Below are positions 56,360 to 64,000 of a stretch of 64,000 nucleotides of DNA, piece by piece. The position numbers and the translations under genes were made by a program. Origin of the DNA: Cyanophora paradoxa (lineage: Eukaryota; Glaucocystophyceae; Cyanophorales; Cyanophoraceae). Location: positions 186,001 to 250,000 of the forward strand of contig QPMI01000494.1 in assembly GCA_004431415.1 (NCBI GenBank), read 5' to 3'. Within the stretch, counting starts at the first letter, position 1; the number at the start of each line of letters is the position of its first letter. The notes beneath the pieces are model-generated. The model did no database searches, was not told the DNA's origin, and was given only the letters and a program-made list of their open reading frames with translations.

Positions 56360-57015
56360 GCTGGAATCGGGGAGCTCGGGGGCGGGCGGGGCGGGGCGCT
56401 GGGGGCGGCGGGGAAGGGCGCAAGGGAGCGGCGGGGCACTAGGGCGGCGGGGCGCTGAGAGGGGTGGCGGGGAAGGGCGCTGGGGGCGGCGGGGCGCTGG
56501 GGGCGACGGGGAAGGGCGCGGGAGAGCGGCGGGGCACTAGGGCGGCGGGGCGCTGAGAGGGGTGGCGGGGGCGGGACGCTAGAGGGCGGCCGGGCGCTGG
56601 GGGGCGACGGGGAAGGGCGCAAGGGAGCGGCGGGGCACTAGGGCGGCGGGGCGCTGAGAGGGGTGGCGGGGAAGGGCGCTAGAGGGCGGCGGGGCGCTGG
56701 GGGCGACGGGGGAAGGGCGCGGGAGAGCGGCGGGGCACTAGTGCAGCGGGGCGCTGAGAGGGGTGACGGAGGCGGGACGCTAGAGGGCGGCGGGGCGCTG
56801 GGGGCGACGGGGGAAGGGCACGAGAGAGCGGCGGGGCACTAGGGCGGCGGGGCGCTGATAGGGGTGGCGGGGGCGGGGCGCTAGAGGGCGGCGGGGCGCT
56901 GGGGGGCGACGGGGGAAGGGCGCGAGGGAGCGGCGGGGCACTGGGGCGGCGGGGCGCTGAGAGGGGTGACGGGGGCGGGGCGCTAGAGGGCGGCGGGGCG
57001 CGGGGGGGCGACGGG
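56360..57015. repeat. G-rich minisatellite, ~100-bp period, about six copies
   Basis: The marker ggggcacta recurs at about 56433, 56531, 56632, 56732, 56833 and 56935. Each unit holds shorter ggcggggcgctg-like subunits. ORFs on the minus strand here translate to Pro/Ala/Arg repeats and are artefacts of the repeat. The G-rich strand is the + strand and could form G-quadruplexes. Confidence 0.9.
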
Positions 57016-57900
57016 GGCGAGGTGGGCGAGTAGGAGTGTGGCGCACCGAGGGGCGGCTGGGGGCGGAGGCAGCAAGCGCCGGGGCGCTGCGGCTGGGTTC
57101 AGGCGGAGAGCCGGCTCGGGGGTCGGTTCCGGGTGAGCCTCGTCTGGCTCGGGGGAGTCCGGGCGTGCTCGCTTCAGCACCGTCCCCGGGGGAGAGTCCG
57201 GGTGGGCGCCCTTGGGCCCAGTCCGCGGAGGAGAAGGGGCGGGGGCATGGGCCCGCGGGGCCTGGGCTGAGGAGAGGAGGGAGCTGGCGCGGCGGCTCCG
57301 GTGTTCGTCTGCGGGCGGCGCAGTGCGCGGTCAGCTTCTGCGAGGCGCGTTCGAGGCGCGGCAGCGGCGGCGTGCGACGGCGGGCGCGTCGTCCACAAGG
57401 GAGCTGGTGTCTGGCGTTGGGCGTTTGATGTTTGCTGCGTGGCGGGCAGTTGGCGTTGGGCGCGAGTAAGTGTCCGGGTCGGGGCGCAGTGCGCGGGCGT
57501 GTTGGGAACCCGGGCGAAGGCTAGGCGGCAGTTCATGCGCTTTAGAGTTCATATCTTCTATCGGGCGAGGCAGTGCGCTGGCCGTGTGCTCCGCGCGGGG
57601 CGCGGGTGGGGTCCATGGAATTCAAAAAATGGCACGGCGAGGTCTGTGGCGCGTCTTGTCGCTCCGGGGGCGGGCTGTCGGCTCCGGCGGTTGCGCTAGG
57701 TGATGCTATGATTGTGTCGGCTGTCTGCGCGTGCTCGGCTGGCCTGGCTAGCGCTATCGGGCTACAGGGGTCGGGCGGAGCTGGCGCGCGACTTTCCGGG
57801 CAGCTAGACATGCAGCGTTATCAGGCACCCACGGGTGGGAAGGCCTGGCCCGCCGCGCCGCCGTAGTCGTCGCGCTACCGCAAGTTTTCCGTACCCCTTC
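57016..57900. other. GC-rich DNA next to the minisatellite, no gene supported
   Basis: Open frames on both strands are Arg/Ala/Gly-rich without recognisable domains or family-type splice structure. A 16-bp direct repeat (taacattattacgtat) flanks the segment 56014-57921, which includes the minisatellite. Confidence 0.45.
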
Positions 57901-57905
57901 ACCCC

Positions 57906-59290
57906 TAACATTATTACGTATATATATATACGTTTAGTCCAATCACAATTGATCAATCGCCAACCAATTCGATAAAAGGATCTGCAGCTGTGTCCGCGGC
58001 CCATCGATATCAATGGTCCATCGATATCCGATGATCATGGGCCATATGAATGATGGACCGCGTTGGACAGGCTGGGAGTCCTCCGACTCGGGAGTCGGGA
58101 GTGGGGACATGTACAGGGCCTACTACTACAGGCTCCCGGACAGCGGCTGACGTGACAGTACCAGTGACGTCGCGAGTCTCGCGACGCGCTGGCGCGGCGT
58201 CGCCTGGCGAAGGAAATTGTTTTATGACAAGTTTTTTTTTATGGTTTTTCATTAGATAAGGTTGCAACCGGCCGACCGGCCGGCCGCGGGCGCCGGCGGC
58301 CGCGGCCACTTGACGGAAAGTAACTTAGTAATATTGTTTTCTTTGAAGTTTTTTTACGTTCGGAAATTCTTCATTGAAAGTTTTTTACGTTTAGTCCAAT
58401 CAAAATCAATCAATCGCCTGCCAATCCGATATCGATGAAAGATGGATATCGATCGATCGGCTGCCAATCAAAACATCGGTATTTTCGAAAATCAGTTCCG
58501 CTACAGGCTAGTACTAGTAAGTGTTCGTATACGCTAGCGCTTACTACTGCCGCTTAGAGCCTTACACCAGTACACTGTACACCGTACACGTACTACCGTG
58601 TAAGACTGTGTAACACAATATTAATTCGCACGATATGAGTTCGGAATTCGTTTTCGAACCCGGCCCGGGCGGGCCGGGCCGGCCGGACCCCGACCATAGT
58701 AATTAGTTTGGTCTCAAATAACAGCGTGACAGCGTGCGGCGTGCCACCATCATGGCATGGCCAGTGGCCACACTGCCACGGTCACGGACCGAACGGAGTC
58801 GACATGACTCGGTGAGTCGACGTCGACGGTGACACGACGTTGAGACTCTGAGACGCCTACCGTAGACTGCCGTAGTACGAGCCTCGCCAGGCTCGATCGG
58901 CGGCCGCGCGGCCCCGGGCGGCGGGCCGGCGGTGGGGCCGGCCCATCGAGGCGCCGAGGCTCCCGGGTCCGAGACTCCGAGATCCGAGCTTCATAAATCA
59001 TGATCGAGATTCGAGATACTGTAGAACGGAAAATATAGGCGAGCAGGCGCGGGGGGCGGGGGCCTCCGCTGGCGCCCGCTAAGGGAGGGTTCGGCCGGCA
59101 CCCGCAAATAATAACAGTACCGTAAAACAGCTATTTTCACAAATCCGCAAATATTTCTGTACCGCTAATATTACCCGAAGTCCAGTATATCAGGCCCCAA
59201 TGCCGGCGTTATGCCGCCCCATAGACTGGGCCATAGTCAGGGGATTCAGGGCCTCCGACAATGGCCTCCGGCATGATTCGGCAGTGAAAT
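57906..59290. other. Gene-free AT-richer region with short duplications
   Basis: The segment tacgtttagtccaatca plus about 30 bp that follow occurs at 57929 and 58386. Palindromic cggccggccgg-type words lie at about 58265-58285. No coding sequence was recognised. Confidence 0.5.
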
Positions 59291-59299
59291 CGAGTGAAT

Positions 59300-59900
59300 C
59301 CCGGAGTCCAGCGCTCACTTGATTACCACGATACCAAATTACCGCACCGAAATCTTGACATAACTCGGAAATTTGGTACCGCGCTAGCGCTTATTCTTGA
59401 TCTCCGCTGGGAAGTTGTCTCATCATGGCATATGCATACAGTACCCTCCGAATTACCGCCCCATAACGTGGAAATTTGGTACCGCGGTATTTTGCTCAAT
59501 AGAGGGCAGGGTTTTATAACGCGGTTATTCAAACCTCGGTAATTTAGTGCCCGACGGTTTAGTACCGTACTACCGTAGCCAGGTCCGTAAGGCACTAATT
59601 ATAAATTACTGCGGCGTAAATTAACGCGGGGTCAAACCTGGCCCTCCGTTGAGCGAATTCGAAATACGTGTATACCGCGGTACCAAAGTGGCGCGGTGTA
59701 AAACTTGAAAGTTTGAGGCTTGTATGCGGCGGTAATTGCGGGGGATATATACTGTATGGGGCACCTCAGCAGCACTGCGGCAGAGAAATAACGCGATACC
59801 GAATTAACGCGGTGAGCCCGGATTTCGGCGCGTTAATTTGGTACCGCGTTAGTTAAGTGCCCGCGGTACTGAAGTGCCCGCGGTATTTCCGGATCCTGAT
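59300..59900. repeat. Dispersed palindromic motif cluster (taccgcggta-like)
   Basis: Words such as ggtaccgcg, accgcggta, attaacgcgg and gtgcccgcggtac recur more than ten times on both strands, often next to aaattt or taattt. No coding sequence is present. The function is unknown. Confidence 0.6.
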
Positions 59901-60753
59901 ATCGATAGCCTAGTGAATACTGGAGTCGGGAAATAGTGAATAATGAAAATTTCAGGATTGTATGGGGCAGTAATTCAGGAGGGTACTATACGAGGCCGCT
60001 TCCCATAAGGGAATCTTAGTGATGCCTTTCGGTCCACTAATTTCGAGCTCCACTAATTTTCAGCGTCCAGTACTAATTGTCAGCTGCAGCTATCATCGCC
60101 GATTTATCGGGCCTTCTCGTTACCAGTATGGTAGCTATAGAGGTCCACACTGACTCCACAGTGACTCCACGTGCACGTGCACGTGCACAGTGACAGCTGC
60201 AGGCCGGCCCGGCGGGCATCATCATGATCATGGCCATGCATGGATCATCATATCGGAATCATGCATGCTATATATATATGTATGTATATATTATATATAG
60301 TATGATATGGCCTCATTGGCCCGGTGCGCGCGGCATGCGTCCGCCGTGCGTGTACAGTGTATACGTACATGCCGTAGGCACAGCCGCGTAGGCAGTGCTA
60401 GGCACAGCCACGGCCCACTGCAGCAAAGTTACTTAATTATACCAGTGCCCCAAGGCACTGCGGCAACGTTACTGGTGTAAAACCGTGTAATTAACGTTGC
60501 CTCACTGAGTCAGTTGAGCAGCTGCAGCTTTCCGGAGTCAAGGCTTCCCATCGCGGCGTCGCGGCGTCGGCCAGTAAAGCGCCGCCAGCTGCAGCGGCCA
60601 GCGACGGCCCGCCGACGGGCGCCGACGGCCAAGCGTCCTGTGGTGACTTTGGTGGCTGGCAGCATCTGGGCGTGTTAACGTTTGGGCGTGGTTTGAGAAC
60701 CTAGGGGTGGCCCTCAGTGTTTGCGTCTGATCGCTGTCCAGCTGCAGCGAAGC
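59901..60753. other. Upstream region of the 60.75-kb gene; simple palindromic repeats
   Basis: It holds a (gtgcac)n run at about 60170-60190, overlapping catgatcatg words at 60220-60250 and a (ta)n-rich stretch at 60270-60305. No gene is recognised. The promoter of the next gene should lie at its right end. Confidence 0.45.
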
Positions 60754-61748
60754 ATGGCGCCGCGCGGCAACTTTTCGCGATCCGCCTGGAGTTCGCGCCT
60801 CCTAGCGGCGGCAGCGCTAGCGGGCGCCGTCATCCTTGTGATGGTTGCTGCCCTAGGCCTCGCGACACTCGTCGCGGCGGCGTCGGAGCCTTCGACGATA
60901 TCGATCCCGATTTCCGGCGTGGCGCATGCGCGCGCGGAGCAGCGCGGCCATGCCACCCTTAGAAGGCGCCTCCTCGCGATCGCAGAAAACACGACCGTCA
61001 GCCTGGGCAGTGCTACGCCAAAAACCGGCCCCGAAAAGCTGGCCAAAGACATGGGTTCGCACCTTCACTCGTTTATCGCTAGTACTTCGGATTGCGATCA
61101 GTTGTTCGGCTTGTCGCTACATGGTTGATATGCTGTGCGACTGATTCGCCATTGCGCCGGCCGCATGCGCAGGGCGCAGCGGCGCTTCGGGCAGACCCGA
61201 CAAAATGCACTCAAATGGCCAGCCAGGAACTAAAGGCAAGCGGTCCCGAGAATCGCCGTACAATTTTGACCAAAATGACCGATTCGACTTTCCCAGCTAT
61301 TCTGTCAACGTATACACTATCAACTGGGTGAGCAATTTCAAATACGACGCCCGGCGCCCTCTTGGGCCTATAGCTAGGCCTAGGCCTGGGACTCTTGTCT
61401 AAACATGCGATCGGCAGAACGACCGGAACAGACGGCGATGGAACAGACTCCGCGGCGCTCACCGATGCAAACGGGAAAGGCTACATTGGTGAGAATATGC
61501 AAATTTCACGGTGTTTATTCAATGCGCACATACTTATATTTACACTTCGGATTCTTCTTTATATTTCAGGATCCTGGGCCGTTGAGACCTGTAGATACGT
61601 GAATAATGGAAATTCAAGAAGATGCACGCAAGTGGTCAAAGACAATGCTATCAAGCAGTACGATGGGGTCGACGGCTTTACAGGCGATTACACTCAGTGG
61701 GTGCGGGGTCCTCAGCGTGACTGGTGCAATCACGATTTGTTTGCGTAA
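60754..61748 (+). CDS. Putative signal-anchor or secreted protein, unidentified
   Basis: ATG 60754 starts MAPRGNFSRSAWSSRLLAAA and a strong hydrophobic segment (GAVILVMVAALGLATLVAAA) after a short basic N terminus. This is a signal anchor or signal peptide. The mature part has N-glycosylation sites (AENTT). Further exons are likely at about 61173-61327 (GAAALRADPTKCTQMASQEL or an alternative frame), 61418-61488 (TTGTDGDGTDSAALTDANGK) and 61570-61748 (GSWAVETCRYVNNGNSRRCT, CNHDLFA then TAA). The donor of exon 1 is uncertain, as is whether the TAA at 61746-61748 is the true end or lies in an intron. I do not recognise the family. Confidence 0.5.
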
Positions 61749-61788
61749 ACGATCGAATGGATATCTTTAAATTTACGATCGTCTGCAG

Positions 61789-64000
61789 GTATTGGTGGGC
61801 ATTTCAAATTCGTAATGATCATGATCAGATCTCTAGGCTCCATATGCATGCAGCAGACTCATTGAATCAGCAGCCACTCTGAAAAGCCCTGCGCAGGTGC
61901 CAGACATACACGAACATCCCCGTTAACGCAAGTAGCGTGCGTTCTTGTGAATACGTACATCTCTAGCCTGCGATCTGTTCGTGGTGGAAGAGCATTTGTA
62001 AACGCTTCATGATCAGTCGTATTCTTGCGATGGCGCAGGTCTACTGGACCATGTATTTTCCGGATACCAAGCGCAGCTTCAACCACGCAACTCGTACGTT
62101 CAGCGCAGACGAGGAATCGGGCATCGAATTCCAGGTGATCCCTCTAGATCTCGATGCCCGACTTATCGTTTCAATGCTGAATCCGAGCGCGCGTCAATAA
62201 TCCCATCGGAAATACGATCTGTTCTGATTGCATTTTGAGAGCAGCGGCCACAAACCTTCTGCGCACGCTGTCATTATATTCAGAATGCTTTTTGCAGGTG
62301 TCATTCGTCCGCTACACAAGAACACAATCATACGATGACTTCGCGAAATCGTGGCCTGTTCCACTTACGGTGCCCGAAAAATGCCATAAAAATCCATCGC
62401 AGCTTCTTGCGATAAATACTGATCGTCATGGCGTTTTTTTATCTTGCGCAGGTCAGCCCTAGGAGCTATCCGCTGATTCGTGACTGCGGTAACAACATCA
62501 GTATTATTCGACGCTTGCTTTTGCCTCGCTCTTATCGTGCGCGCTCGGATTCTGCGAACCTCCACAGCTCGTGTCACTGTCAACACGGCCGACCGTTGGT
62601 CGACCACCAATACCCTGGACGTATACGCAGAATGTTCGGTTCGCGGATATATTCGTCTCGTGCATAGATCGACGAGCTTACATCTTATAATTACCTTCAA
62701 CAGGCTCCCATCACGCTGAATGAAGGGGTGCGCTTCTTACGAACAGATTACATAATTATGCGATCCCACAACTACTCATCACCGACAAAACTCTAGTGGT
62801 GCCTTCGGATCAATCGTACCGACGGCGGCCTGTTCTCCGTAAGTTGCGAATTGCTGTGTATTTGAAAGCTGCATATCCTGAGTTTCAGCCAGATGGCGAT
62901 GAATTCGTTTGGGATCGACAATAACAACAATAATGGTGGGCCCGTGCCCCCCTTCCCTGAACACAATCGCAACTCGAGTAACGCGAGGTCCGCGCAGCAA
63001 TGCAGACGCACGCTGTCACCGCGACGACCAATTGGATGAGCGGCTCCGGGGCTGTGAGCGACCACATGGCAGCGCAAATGGGTTGGTTGGGGAAGAGGAG
63101 CCTCAGACTTCGGCCGAAGGCCGGATGCGATGGACTATCAGGGTCCTATCCATGCGGCAATGGGAATGAAAATCCCAGCTCCTACAAACCGCTCGTGGGC
63201 GGATCGCAATTTCCAAGGCACGCATTTTTAGACTTCGAATTCTGTTTTTGTTTCTAGACTTCTGATATCTGCGACGTGACGGCTTCAACAGATGGTTAGG
63301 CCACGGCATCGGCGAGGTCATGTTTTCGGTGATCCGTCCCCGCATGGAACTCTGCAGTGTTCGTAAATTAAAGCTGCAACTTACTCGAGCGTTAATCAGC
63401 ATCCCATGAGAGATAGAATTGCGAGCTCCCGCGAAACAGCCGAGTTTCCTTGGGTAACGACGGAGGAATATGTTGTTCGTGCGTGAAAACAGCCCTTGCA
63501 CTGCAATTGCAAGCTTGCGTCGCTTCTGCGCGACGAGTTTTAATTTGGAAAACAGGTCAAACTTTCATGGATTTCAGGTTCGAATTGTTTCTGGTCGCGT
63601 GAATGGGTCTTCTGTCTACTGTCACAGTGTGTCACGGATGACGAGAATCGCACAGGCCCCTCTTCGAAATTCGGGGAAACCTCGCTGTGTCTCTTCCCGA
63701 GCCTGGAGCATACGACGCGAGGGTTATGTCGGTTGATGGAAAGTCAAATGATACGTACATTGTGCGGCCGTTCCGATCTGCGACCTCAACAGAGGCTCTC
63801 TAGTTACAACTCTCATGCTCAGGTCACTCGGTACATCTTGACGGCAATCCACGACAAAGAAGGCACAATAGGCAGTCTAAGTCTTGCACCTGATTCCTGG
63901 TGGGCGTTTAAATACTTAATCATACTTAATGCGGGCTAACGCTGCTATAGGCCGCATGCCTACACGCATCCTCGTAAGAGCGCAATTGGACTAATGGTGG
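61789..64000 (+). CDS. Partial gene with several exons running off the window, unidentified
   Basis: Protein-like exons with AG acceptors: 62039-62138 (VYWTMYFPDTKRSFNHATRT, SADEESGIEFQ), 62299-62430 (VSFVRYTRTQSYDDFAKSWP, VPEKCHKNPSQLLAINTD), about 62455-62720 (including RVTVNTADRWSTTNTLDVYA), about 63000-63220 (NWMSGSGAVSDHMAAQMGWL, YPCGNGNENPSSYKPLVGGS) and about 63821-63930 (ILTAIHDKEGTIGSLSLAPD, SWWAFKYL). A WWAF motif also occurs at about 61793 (YWWAFQIRN), hinting at repeated units. It may be the continuation of the preceding gene. No known domain is recognised. The exon order is only partly resolved and the 3' end is outside the window. Confidence 0.4.

Noticed and set aside
52870-57015. 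CRISPR array
   Set aside because: Repeats are tandem units of 100-147 bp without unique spacers, in a eukaryotic genome.
56187-57180. Proline-rich proteins encoded by the minisatellite (minus strand)
   Set aside because: Frames are open only because the ~100-bp G-rich repeat lacks stops; composition is purely repeat-driven and there is no start or splice support.
57174-57866. Genes in the GC-rich stretch after the minisatellite
   Set aside because: Overlapping open frames on both strands with Arg/Ala/Gly bias, no domain, no consistent splice pattern.

Overview
The window is nuclear DNA of a GC-rich, intron-dense eukaryote, most likely a unicellular alga or related protist. Genes are split by many short introns whose sense strand is C-rich. 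These introns start GTGCG, GTACC or sometimes GC, and end GCAG. The proteins are typically eukaryotic: PP5 phosphatase, an F-box/LRR protein, a SOX/MATA-type HMG box, an extended-synaptotagmin-like SMP-C2 protein and an auxilin-like J domain. One protein kinase has a kinase domain of the cyanobacterial type, which fits a photosynthetic lineage. The species cannot be fixed from sequence alone; glaucophyte and haptophyte algae are candidates by composition and GC-AG intron use.

Layout: (1) about 0.35-16.15 kb, +, one giant surface protein: an array of Cys-containing extracellular modules joined by phase-1 introns, then IPT/TIG and PKD domains, a multi-pass membrane region and a disordered cytoplasmic tail; its 5' end lies upstream of the window or is not resolved. 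(2) 16.66-17.7 kb, -, an unidentified gene. (3) 18.5-26.99 kb, +, a very intron-rich type I membrane protein with a Cys-rich ectodomain and a GH19-chitinase-like signature near its N terminus. (4) 27.78-29.54 kb, -, proline iminopeptidase with a damaged N terminus. (5) 30.03-31.99 kb, +, a single-PAS protein of FixL type. (6) 32.4-33.6 kb, a small - ORF and a + J-domain protein. (7) 34.0-36.8 kb, -, PP5, sharing a 100-bp divergent promoter with (8) 36.9-38.85 kb, +, F-box/LRR protein. (9) 39.56-39.82 kb, small acidic ORF. (10) 39.99-43.41 kb, -, receptor-like kinase with cyanobacterial-type kinase domain. (11) 44.3-46.63 kb, +, HMG-box factor. (12) 47.58-52.37 kb, -, SMP/C2 lipid-transfer protein. 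(13) 52.4-60.7 kb, a gene-poor repeat block: a ~1.4-kb higher-order satellite built of ~147-bp monomers, a ~100-bp G-rich minisatellite, and AT-richer DNA with palindromic motifs. (14) 60.75-64 kb, +, a signal-anchor protein and a further partial gene leaving the window.

Functionally the genes do not form a pathway. Two of the three largest encode cell-surface proteins, and a third surface protein is the kinase. The rest are signalling (PP5, PAS, kinase), proteostasis (F-box, J domain, iminopeptidase), ER-membrane-contact (SMP-C2) and transcription (HMG). Exon boundaries were placed by eye from reading frame, splice sites and family motifs; gene spans are more reliable than individual exon ends.
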